This document shows positions 18,958-25,744 of a stretch of 64,000 nt of DNA, in pieces (the first letter of the stretch is position 1; every line of letters starts with the position of its first letter). The DNA comes from Aromatoleum toluolicum (GTDB lineage: Bacteria; Pseudomonadota; Gammaproteobacteria; Burkholderiales; Rhodocyclaceae). The stretch covers positions 1 through 64,000 of the forward strand of contig NZ_WTVS01000024.1 of NCBI RefSeq assembly GCF_012911005.2, in the 5' to 3' direction. A program made the position numbers and the translations under genes. The notes beneath the pieces are model-generated. The model ran no database searches. It saw only the letters and a list, made by a program, of their open reading frames with translations, and was not told where the DNA came from.

Positions 18958-19602
18958 ATGAACGCACTCAGCATTAACGTGATCGCGATTGCGCTCGGAC
19001 TGGCGTTCAGCGGCGCTTCGATGGCCGAAGGCATGTCAAAGACCGATTACCAGGCCGCCAAGGACAAGATCACAGCCCAGTACAAGGCCGACAAGGCTGC
19101 TTGCGACTCGATGTCCGGCAACAAGAAGGATATCTGCGTGGAAGAGGCCAAGGGCAAGGAAAAGGTCGCCAAGGCGGAACTCGAGGCGAGCTACAAGCCG
19201 AGCCGGGAAACCCGGTACGACGTGAGCGTCGCCAAGGCCGAGACCGCCTATGCAGTGGCGAAGGAACGCTGCGATGACATGGCCGGCAACACGAAGGATG
19301 TGTGCGTGAAGGAAGCGAAGGCTGCCGAAGTCACCGCGAAGGCCGACGCCAAGGCGCAGATGAAGACCTCAGAGGCCAACGCCGAGGCCGCCAAGACGAC
19401 CTCCAAGGCCAATGTCGCGGCTGACGAAAAAACCGCCGAGGCACGCAGCAAGGCAAGCGAACAGGCTACCGATGCCCGCAAGGACGCCACTGCGGACAAG
19501 CGTGAGGCCGAGTACAAGGTCGCAAAGGAAAAGTGCGATGCATTTGCGGGTAACGCCAAGGATGACTGCCTGATGAAAGCGAAAACGCAGTTCGGCATGT
19601 AA
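18958..19602 (+). CDS. Periplasmic Ala/Lys-rich helical protein with three Cys-pair repeats
   Basis: The 214-residue product has a signal peptide (to about residue 23). It is then Ala/Lys/Glu-rich and predicted helical. It contains three copies of the unit AACD-M-GN-KD-C-EAK (CDSMSGNKKDIC, CDDMAGNTKDVC, CDAFAGNAKDDC), so six cysteines occur in three regularly spaced pairs. Each pair could form a disulfide that closes a helical hairpin. Similar proteins of unknown function occur in betaproteobacteria. AAGGAACG precedes the ATG. It lies in a run of small envelope-stress genes. Confidence 0.8.
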   Translation: MNALSINVIAIALGLAFSGASMAEGMSKTDYQAAKDKITAQYKADKAACDSMSGNKKDICVEEAKGKEKVAKAELEASYKPSRETRYDVSVAKAETAYAVAKERCDDMAGNTKDVCVKEAKAAEVTAKADAKAQMKTSEANAEAAKTTSKANVAADEKTAEARSKASEQATDARKDATADKREAEYKVAKEKCDAFAGNAKDDCLMKAKTQFGM

Positions 19603-19662
19603 TCAGTCGCATTCGAAGATGTACGAGCACGGGAAACACGATGTTGGGAAAGAGGTAGTTCC

Positions 19663-19878
19663 ATGAAAACGCTTCAGAGATTCGCGCTCAGTGCAGTTGC
19701 CGCAGCAGCAATGCTCGGTCTGGGCGGTTGTGCCGGAATGTCGGCACAGGACAAGAACACAGCCATCGGCGCCGGAGTCGGCGCCATCGGTGGCTCGGTT
19801 CTTACAGGCGGCAGCGCGGTCGGAACGGTCGGCGGTGCTGCAGTCGGCGGCGTCATCGGCCACGAAGTCGGCAAATGA
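19663..19878 (+). CDS. Small OsmB-like glycine-zipper lipoprotein
   Basis: The 71-residue product has a lipoprotein signal with lipobox LGGC (Cys23). The rest is a pair of glycine-zipper helices (AIGAGVGAIGGSVLTGG, then GTVGGAAVGGVIGHEVGK). This is the size and layout of OsmB/YMGG-type osmotically inducible lipoproteins. GAAAGAGG lies upstream of the ATG. Role in the outer membrane is unknown. Confidence 0.85.
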   Translation: MKTLQRFALSAVAAAAMLGLGGCAGMSAQDKNTAIGAGVGAIGGSVLTGGSAVGTVGGAAVGGVIGHEVGK

Positions 19879-20009
19879 CGATCGACGCGCGTAGTGGCAG
19901 CCCTGCCCGGCTGTGCCGCGCGGCCGCCTTTCACCCCGATCCCGCAGGGGGCGTGACCGAGATGGTCTCGCTCGCTGTCGGGCAAGAAGTGGCCCACAAG
20001 GAGGTACGA

Positions 20010-20207
20010 ATGATGAAACACGCAAGGACGCTCGGCGCAGCCTTGGTCATGGCTACGTTGCTTGCAGCGCTGCCCGGCTGTCAGAAGGAAGCAGGCCCGG
20101 CAGAGCGGGCTGGCAAGGAAGTCGACAAGGCGGCCGAGAAGGTTGGAGAGTCGATCGAGAAGGCCGGCGACAGCATCCAGGACGCCGCAAAAGGCGACAA
20201 GAAATAG
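20010..20207 (+). CDS. Small entericidin-like/amphipathic lipoprotein
   Basis: The 65-residue product begins MMKHARTLGAALVMATLLAA and has lipobox LPGC (Cys24). The mature part is one amphipathic Lys/Glu/Ala-rich helix with a repeating KAAEKVGES-IEKAGDSI pattern. A perfect AAGGAGG lies 5 bases before the ATG. Size and composition resemble stress-induced small lipoproteins, but I cannot assign a function. Confidence 0.82.
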   Translation: MMKHARTLGAALVMATLLAALPGCQKEAGPAERAGKEVDKAAEKVGESIEKAGDSIQDAAKGDKK

Positions 20208-20405
20208 CCGTCGCGCCGCTCGCGCTGAATTACCGACTTTTATCGTCTGCGAATTGGCGGGGCACTCGGATCATTGCGCGCAGCTCGCTATGCGCACCAC
20301 CGTACAGACCATATCGGGTCACGTCCCTAATCTGATTAATGACGAGCTGCGGATGCCGGATGCACCGCTCAGGACATGGTCAATCACCACCACGAGGAGA
20401 GAACC

Positions 20406-20582
20406 ATGAACAAGGATCAAGTGAAAGGTCGCATCGAAGAAGCGAAAGGAAAAATGAAAGAAGTTGCCGGAAAAGTGAGCGGCGACAAGAAGCTGGAGCG
20501 GGAAGGCAAGATTCAGAACATCAGCGGCAAGGTCCAGGCGGGGATTGGCGATCTCAAGGAAGACATCAAGGACGCCATCTGA
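20406..20582 (+). CDS. CsbD-family stress protein
   Basis: The 58-residue protein has the CsbD signature MNKDQVKGRIEEAKGKMKEV followed by GKVSGDKKLEREGK. CsbD proteins are small, hydrophilic and strongly induced under general stress. Their activity is not established. A GAGGAGAG ribosome site precedes the ATG. A second member lies at 24396. Confidence 0.92.
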   Translation: MNKDQVKGRIEEAKGKMKEVAGKVSGDKKLEREGKIQNISGKVQAGIGDLKEDIKDAI

Positions 20583-20682
20583 ATCGACTTGGCACTGCCC
20601 CTGATTGGCCAGCCGGCCAGACACGGCCAGCCCGTCGCATGGGAAACAGGCTTTTACCGAACACTTTCGACAGGAGCACAGA

Positions 20683-20793
20683 ATGACTTACGAATCCGGC
20701 GACCCCAATAGCCCCGCACCGAGGCTGCACGGCGGGTGTGGTCGGTACGTAACACTCGCTTCCGGACAGGCGAATCGCCAGGAAGATTCATGA
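20683..20793 (+). CDS. 36-residue leader-like ORF coupled to the Anbu gene
   Basis: A 36-codon frame starts MTYESGDPNSPAPRLHGG and has a good ribosome site (CAGGAG, 7 bases before ATG). It ends in TGA that overlaps the Anbu ATG as ATGA. The peptide is hydrophilic with one Cys and matches no family I know. The exact coupling suggests it is translated, perhaps to feed ribosomes into the next gene. It may alternatively be chance. Confidence 0.45.
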   Translation: MTYESGDPNSPAPRLHGGCGRYVTLASGQANRQEDS

Positions 20794-21524
20794 CCTACTG
20801 CGTAGGCGTCATGCTGGACAGCGGACTGATCTTTGCGTCGGACTCGCGCACGCACGCCGGCGTCGACAACTTTGCGAGCTTCTGCAAGATGAGCCTGTTC
20901 GAACGCGCTGGCGACCGGGTCATCGTTCTCCTGAGTTCCGGAAACCTTGCCGGGACGCAGGCCGTCATCAGCCTGCTGAAGCAACGCTGCGCGAAGGATG
21001 GCACACCCAACCTGTGGAGCGCGGAGTCCATGTTCGATGCCGCCCTGCTCGTGTCGGACGCCATGCGGGACGTCGATCGCCGCGATGGCCAGCATCTGGC
21101 GGACAGCGATGTCGGCTTCAACGCCTCGTTCATTCTTGGCGGCCAGATCAAGGGCGAGCCGCCACGCCTTTTCCGGATCTATGCAGAGGGGAACTTCATC
21201 GAGGCAAGCACGCAGACTCCGTATCTTCAGACGGGTGAAACCAAATATGGCAAACCGATCATCGACTGGGTGATCACCGGCTCGACCTCTCTGAACGACG
21301 CAGCAAAATGCGTCCTCGTTTCGTTCGATTCGACAATGCGCAGCAATTTGTCCGTCGGCATGCCGATCGACCTGCTGTGCTACAAGCGGGACAGTCTCGC
21401 AGTGGACATGCAGCGCCGCTTCGAGGAGGGGAATGCATATTTCACCGAGCTTGGCCGGCAATGGAGTGAAGGCACCCGTGAAGTCTTCCGCCGACTCCCC
21501 AGCCTGGACTGGGCGGTCCCGTGA
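20790..21524 (+). CDS. Anbu-type proteasome-like (Ntn hydrolase) peptidase
   Basis: The 244-residue product starts MTYCVGVMLDSGLIFASDSR. This is the Anbu (ancestral beta subunit) pattern, with Thr2 as candidate N-terminal nucleophile and Asp in the ASDSRT motif. Further family features are the central FNASFILGGQI and PYLQTGETKYGKPIIDW. Anbu proteins form helical assemblies and are usually encoded beside transglutaminase-like, alpha-E and ATP-grasp genes. Here only the transglutaminase-like gene follows, 49 bases on. AGGAAGAT supplies the ribosome site. Confidence 0.9.
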   Translation: MTYCVGVMLDSGLIFASDSRTHAGVDNFASFCKMSLFERAGDRVIVLLSSGNLAGTQAVISLLKQRCAKDGTPNLWSAESMFDAALLVSDAMRDVDRRDGQHLADSDVGFNASFILGGQIKGEPPRLFRIYAEGNFIEASTQTPYLQTGETKYGKPIIDWVITGSTSLNDAAKCVLVSFDSTMRSNLSVGMPIDLLCYKRDSLAVDMQRRFEEGNAYFTELGRQWSEGTREVFRRLPSLDWAVP

Positions 21525-21573
21525 CCATGATGCTTGAAACCGCGGGGCAGGATGAACTCCGCAGGAGACCCAG

Positions 21574-22386
21574 ATGAAAATCCGCATTGGCTACGAACTG
21601 ATCTACGACTGCCCGCAACCGACGCCGATGATCCTGAGCTTGAGCGTGCATTACTCGCGGGTGTCCGACTTCATCATCCCCGACTACCTGATCGCCGACC
21701 CGCCCATCCCGCTCACTGCCTACCGCGACAGCTTCGGCAACTGGTGCTCGCGCATCGTCGCCCCCAAGGGCCAACTCCGCCTATCCACCGATGCCCTCAT
21801 CAGGGACTCCGGGCAGCCGGATGTGGTCGTCCCGCAGGCGCGGCAGACGCCGGTGGAAGAACTGCCCGACGAGACGCTGCTGTTCCTGCTGGGGAGCCGG
21901 TATTGCGAGACCGATCGTCTGTCGGAGATGGCGTGGGAGCTATTCCACAGGTCGCCGACCGGATGGGCGCGCGTCCAGGCGATCTGCGACTACGTGCATC
22001 GACATCTCACCTTCGGCTATGAGCACGCGCGCTCGAGCAAGACGGCCTGGGAGGCTTTCCAGGAGCGCACCGGCGTATGCCGTGACTTTGCGCACCTGGC
22101 CATCACGTTCTGCCGCTGCATGAACATCCCGGCACGTTATTGCACCGGCTACCTCGGCGACATGGGCACGCCGCCGCCCTACGGGCCGATGGACTTCGCC
22201 GGCTGGTTCGAGGCCTATCTCGACGGCCGTTGGTACACCTTCGACGCGCGCAACAATACGCCGCGCATCGGACGCGTATTGATCGCCCGCGGCCGCGACG
22301 CCGCCGACGTCGCCATCAGCAACAGCTTCGGCCGGAATACCCTGAAGGGATTCAAGGTGTGGACCGACGAGGCGTTTCAGGACTGA
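21574..22386 (+). CDS. Transglutaminase-like protein of the Anbu neighbourhood
   Basis: The 270-residue protein has an N-terminal beta domain and a transglutaminase-like core with the Cys nucleophile motif ERTGVCRDFAHLAITFCR and the downstream MDFAGWFEAYLDGRWYTFDA. The second motif usually carries the catalytic His (as in HAWFE), but Ala-Gly occupies that place here. The conserved Asp (FDARN) is present. It may be a non-hydrolytic member or use another His. Its place just after the Anbu gene supports a shared pathway. Confidence 0.85.
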   Translation: MKIRIGYELIYDCPQPTPMILSLSVHYSRVSDFIIPDYLIADPPIPLTAYRDSFGNWCSRIVAPKGQLRLSTDALIRDSGQPDVVVPQARQTPVEELPDETLLFLLGSRYCETDRLSEMAWELFHRSPTGWARVQAICDYVHRHLTFGYEHARSSKTAWEAFQERTGVCRDFAHLAITFCRCMNIPARYCTGYLGDMGTPPPYGPMDFAGWFEAYLDGRWYTFDARNNTPRIGRVLIARGRDAADVAISNSFGRNTLKGFKVWTDEAFQD

Positions 22387-22483
22387 CTATGCTGTCAACA
22401 GGCGCAGCTGAAGCGCACCTCGGACTTCCACTCATCGGGAAGAAGACAAGGACTGAACGACGCAGAGGAAAGGAGACACCATC

Positions 22484-22804
22484 ATGCTGATCACTTTCAC
22501 GTCCGCCGCCAGCGGCGATGTCATGATGTTCGAGGAGAACGGCAAGGAGCTGCTGAGCGTGCTGGGCAAGGATCCGGACGCGGACAAGGGCATCTTCACC
22601 GTCGAACAGCTGCCGCGCGCGATCGCCGCCCTGCGGGCCGCGGTCGAAACGGACAGGTCAACGAAGCGGGAGCAGCCCGACGCCGACGAGGATGACGATC
22701 GCCAGGCCGATGACGGTATTCAGCTCGCCCAGCGTGCGCTTCCGCTCCTTGAACTGCTGGAGCGCTCGCTGGTGGACAAGGCTCCCGTCACCTGGGGCGT
22801 GTGA
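22484..22804 (+). CDS. DUF1840-family protein
   Basis: The 106-residue soluble protein starts MLITFTSAASGDVMMFEENG and has the DUF1840 pattern, with FTVEQLPRAIAALRAAVE and the C-terminal LPLLELLERSLVDKAPVTWGV. The middle is very acidic (DADEDDDRQADD). AAAGGAGA precedes the ATG. The family is restricted largely to betaproteobacteria and has no known function. Confidence 0.85.
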   Translation: MLITFTSAASGDVMMFEENGKELLSVLGKDPDADKGIFTVEQLPRAIAALRAAVETDRSTKREQPDADEDDDRQADDGIQLAQRALPLLELLERSLVDKAPVTWGV

Positions 22805-22807
22805 TCC

Positions 22808-22834
22808 GCCGTGGGCGGAATGCCGGCCCACGGC
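22808..22834. terminator. Hairpin between convergent genes
   Basis: A 9-bp perfect stem GCCGTGGGC/GCCCACGGC with a 9-base loop sits between the DUF1840 gene and the convergent desaturase. Only a weak T-tract follows on either side, so termination is plausible but not certain. Confidence 0.45.
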
Positions 22835-22852
22835 AGGCTTGCCCCGAAAGGG

Positions 22853-24055
22853 TCACTGCATGCCGCGCGACGGTGAGTCGTAGCGGCGCAGTGTCCGCGA
22901 AAACTCCTGCAAGGCGTCGATGCCGCTTTGCTCGGCGCGCCGGCACCAGTCTTCCAGCTGCCTGACCAACTGGTCCTTCGATGCGGCGGATCGACCCCAC
23001 AAGGCGGTAAGGTCCTGCCGCATCGAATCGATGGTGCTCAACACCGGACTGGAATGCAGGGCTTGTTCCAGGACCGCGCGTTCCTTTTCCGGCAGGGCCT
23101 GCGCATCCCTCTGCAACCAGTGCCTGACCGCTTTCAGCGCGCTGGAATCCTTCAAGCCGGGCACTGCGCCGTCCCTCAGCCTGCGGATTTCCTGCGTAGC
23201 GGTCCGCTGCAGGGTTCTGGCGAACCTCGCCAGCACGTCGTAACGGTGGGTGATGACCGCCTGCAGGGTGTCTGCGTCGCAGTGCGTCTTGAGTGCGGTG
23301 TAGCGTATGCGGGGCGCGACCTTGCGCACCTTCGCGAGGTGGACGATCCCCAATGCGCGGATGTACATCCAGCCGACGTCGAATTCCCACCACCGGTTCG
23401 AAAACCGCGCGGAACTGGCGTAGGCGTGGTGGTTGTTGTGCAGCTCCTCGCCACCAATCAGGACGCCCCACGGCACGATGTTGCGGGACGCGTCGTACGG
23501 CGCGAAATTGCGATAACCCCAGTAGTGGCCGATGCCGTTGATCACGCCCGCGGCGAAAATCGGGATCCACAGCATCTGCACCGCCCAGATGGTGAGGCCG
23601 ATCGGGCCGAACAGCACGAGATCGATGATCAGCATGATGCCCACGCCGAGCGCGCTGTGAGGTGTGTACAGCCTGCGCTCGATCCAGTCATCGGGCGTGC
23701 CGCGGCCGTACTGCGCGAGCGTTGCCGCATTTCGGCTCTCCAGCCGATACAGCTCGGCCCCCTCCAGCAGGACTTTCCAGATGCCATGGACCTGCGGACT
23801 GTGCGGATCGTCCGCCATCTCGGTGGTGGCGTGGTGCTTGCGATGAATCGCCACCCACTCCCGGGTGACCATCCCGGTGGTAAGCCACAGCCAAAAGCGG
23901 AAAAAATGCGCCACGACGGGTTGCAGGGCCAGCGCACGGTGTGCCTGGTGGCGGTGGAGAAAGATCGTTACCGAGGCAATGGTGACGTGGGTCAGGCCCA
24001 GCGTAACCAGCACATAAGCCCACCAGGGCAGATCGAGCAGACCAGCTTGCATCAC
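22853..24055 (-). CDS. Acyl-lipid/acyl-CoA delta-9 fatty acid desaturase
   Basis: The 400-residue integral membrane di-iron enzyme introduces a double bond into acyl chains. The three His boxes are complete: HRHQAHR near residue 34, HRKHH near residue 71 and HNNHH near residue 206. Hydrophobic segments flank the boxes. The C-terminal 130 residues form an extra Arg/Leu-rich helical region (TIDSMRQDLTALWGRS, then LEDWCRRAEQSGIDALQEF), which recurs in betaproteobacterial desaturases. It may adjust membrane fluidity under cold or stress, in line with neighbouring stress genes. Confidence 0.9.
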   Translation of the reverse strand: MMQAGLLDLPWWAYVLVTLGLTHVTIASVTIFLHRHQAHRALALQPVVAHFFRFWLWLTTGMVTREWVAIHRKHHATTEMADDPHSPQVHGIWKVLLEGAELYRLESRNAATLAQYGRGTPDDWIERRLYTPHSALGVGIMLIIDLVLFGPIGLTIWAVQMLWIPIFAAGVINGIGHYWGYRNFAPYDASRNIVPWGVLIGGEELHNNHHAYASSARFSNRWWEFDVGWMYIRALGIVHLAKVRKVAPRIRYTALKTHCDADTLQAVITHRYDVLARFARTLQRTATQEIRRLRDGAVPGLKDSSALKAVRHWLQRDAQALPEKERAVLEQALHSSPVLSTIDSMRQDLTALWGRSAASKDQLVRQLEDWCRRAEQSGIDALQEFSRTLRRYDSPSRGMQ

Positions 24056-24395
24056 GGATTCCTTTGCGGGACTACCTGGCGACCACCGGTTGTACCGGCA
24101 GTCTTCACCCTGTCCTGAGCTGCAACACTACTCCGTAGACAGGAACCGTCTGTACGACAGCGCACATCCGGCGCTGATTCGGCCCGCTTCACGCGCCCGT
24201 CCGCCCTGCCACGAAAACCTGTCGCAGGGCGAACGGCCTGCCGCAAACGCCGTAACCACCATCGGGCACGAACTTCGGTGCGCCAGCGTACCGACTGCAC
24301 CTCATCACGCGCATAACCTTGAACCTGCATCGCCAGCATCGATGCATGCCCGGCTGGCAATTCCGCCAGTCGGCCCCCAACCGCAAGGAGCTGAA
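24056..24395. other. 340-base divergent intergenic region
   Basis: It lies between the desaturase (minus) and the second CsbD gene (plus) and should contain both promoters. No recognisable gene or strong hairpin is seen. AAGGAG at about 24385 is the CsbD ribosome site. Confidence 0.4.
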
Positions 24396-24599
24396 ATGAA
24401 CTGGGATATCGTCGAAGGCAACTGGAAACAGTTCAAGGGAAAAGTGAAAGCGCAGTGGGGCAAACTCACCGACGATCACCTCGACGTGATTGCCGGCAAG
24501 CGCGACCAATTGGCGGGCAAGATCCAGGAAGCCTACGGCATCTCGAAGGACGAAGCCGAGGAGCAGATCAAACGCTTCGAGGAAAGCAACAAGGACTAA
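24396..24599 (+). CDS. CsbD-family stress protein (second copy)
   Basis: The 67-residue protein begins MNWDIVEGNWKQFKGKVKAQ and continues WGKLTDDHLDVIAGKRDQL, the YjbJ-type CsbD pattern. It ends in an acidic/basic helix with DEAEEQIKRFEES. It differs from the copy at 20406, so the two are paralogues of different subgroups rather than a recent duplication. AAGGAG is positioned 8 bases before the ATG. Confidence 0.93.
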   Translation: MNWDIVEGNWKQFKGKVKAQWGKLTDDHLDVIAGKRDQLAGKIQEAYGISKDEAEEQIKRFEESNKD

Positions 24600-24661
24600 G
24601 GTCCGACGACTGTTCGCTACCCACGGTGCGCTCCGCGCACCTCGTTGAAAGGACTCCGATC

Positions 24662-24847
24662 ATGACAAGCTATAAACATTTCATCCTGCCGGCCGTGCTG
24701 GTCGGGAACGCCGCGGTCGCACCCGTGTTCGCCAAGTTCATGGCCGACCGCCTTCGCCACACGCGCAAGAGCCGCCAGAAGGCTGTCCTGGCCGACTGGG
24801 AGGACGAGGGTGGAAGCGTGGTAGCGCCCGTGGTCTCGACACCATGA
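24662..24847 (+). CDS. Small hypothetical protein with one hydrophobic segment
   Basis: The 61-residue product starts MTSYKHFILPAVLVGNAAVA and has one hydrophobic stretch at residues 7-24. A basic segment (RLRHTRKSRQK) and an acidic end follow. The ATG follows GAAAGGA. Its stop overlaps the next start as ATGA, which suggests coupling. I do not recognise the family. Confidence 0.6.
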   Translation: MTSYKHFILPAVLVGNAAVAPVFAKFMADRLRHTRKSRQKAVLADWEDEGGSVVAPVVSTP

Positions 24848-25254
24848 CTGTCACGACGGCGGATGACGACTCGAAGGGCGTCGTCATCGATCGGGAATCT
24901 GGTCGGGGTGCGGTGTCACCATTGCGCTTCGCGCGGGATCGGGGTGTGACGGCGATGAGCGCGGCCCCCACAATCGACACGCATCACCCGAACGATATTT
25001 ACCGGTCCGCACACCGGCACGCGTGCCCGCGCTGCATGGGCTCCGTGTACCGCGTCCCGCGACGGTTCGTGGACTTGCTGCTGAGCGTCTTTGTGCCGGT
25101 ACACCGCTACCGCTGCGATGAGATGGGCTGTACCTGGGAAGGGAATCTGCGCACGACGCGACAGTCCGGCCCGAGCGGCGGCACTGCGGATACGCACGAA
25201 GAAGCAGGAAGCGACGCGCACGAGCGGTCGCAGATGGGCCGCGACTCGCTATAG
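24844..25254 (+). CDS. Hypothetical protein with zinc-ribbon-like Cys pairs
   Basis: The 136-residue product has two Cys pairs, CPRC and CDEMGC, separated by about 30 residues that include PRRFVDLLLSVFVPVHRYR. This looks like a small zinc ribbon split by a hydrophobic loop. It overlaps the preceding small gene by four bases. The first 37 residues are poorly ordered, and the ATG at 24955 (MSAAPTIDTHH) is a possible alternative start. Function is unknown. Confidence 0.55.
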   Translation: MTVTTADDDSKGVVIDRESGRGAVSPLRFARDRGVTAMSAAPTIDTHHPNDIYRSAHRHACPRCMGSVYRVPRRFVDLLLSVFVPVHRYRCDEMGCTWEGNLRTTRQSGPSGGTADTHEEAGSDAHERSQMGRDSL

Positions 25255-25377
25255 GGAACGCCGCCGCGCTGAGCGCCGGGTCACCCCTGCTCGCGCCGCG
25301 AGTTCAGCGACTATCGACCCGCTCGCACCCAACCCACACGTTCCTTGCCAGGAACCCGCAGTGATCAGGAGAACACC

Positions 25378-25665
25378 ATGTCCAGCGTCGGTTACCACGA
25401 GCCTTTGGGAGAACTATCCGCGGAAACACGTGATATGCACCGTGCCATTGTTTCCCTCATGGAAGAGCTGGAAGCCATTGACTGGTACAACCAACGCACC
25501 GATGCGAGCCAGGACCCGGAACTGAAGGCCATCCTCGAACACAACCGCGACGAGGAAAAGGAGCACGCATCCATGTTGCTGGAGTGGATTCGGCGCAAGG
25601 ATCCGAAGTTTTCCGAGGAGCTCCGGGACTACCTGTTCACCACAAAGCCCATTGCCGAGAAATGA
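25378..25665 (+). CDS. Encapsulated-ferritin-like (EncFtn) protein without targeting tail
   Basis: The 95-residue protein closely follows the EncFtn family, whose decamers oxidise Fe2+ at a site formed between subunits. The expected ligands are all there: Glu29, Glu30, Glu32, Trp36 and Tyr37 in SLMEELEAIDWYNQR, and Glu60 and His63 in HNRDEEKEHASML. Unlike R. rubrum EncFtn, it ends at DYLFTTKPIAEK with no C-terminal encapsulin-targeting peptide. No encapsulin gene occurs in this window. CAGGAGAAC precedes the ATG. A free-standing ferroxidase is the likely form. Confidence 0.88.
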   Translation: MSSVGYHEPLGELSAETRDMHRAIVSLMEELEAIDWYNQRTDASQDPELKAILEHNRDEEKEHASMLLEWIRRKDPKFSEELRDYLFTTKPIAEK

Positions 25666-25744
25666 CCAGGGCCGGGCACTCGTCGCAGCGGGCCGCCACC
25701 AACGACCCTTGGCGCCACCCACTATCGCCGCGAGCATCAATGCC

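Noticed and set aside
22853-23250. C-terminal part of the desaturase as a fused transposase remnant
   Set aside because: It resembles the end of ISL3-type transposases slightly (SGI--L--F pattern), but there is no catalytic core or inverted repeat, and I recall the same tail in other betaproteobacterial desaturases.
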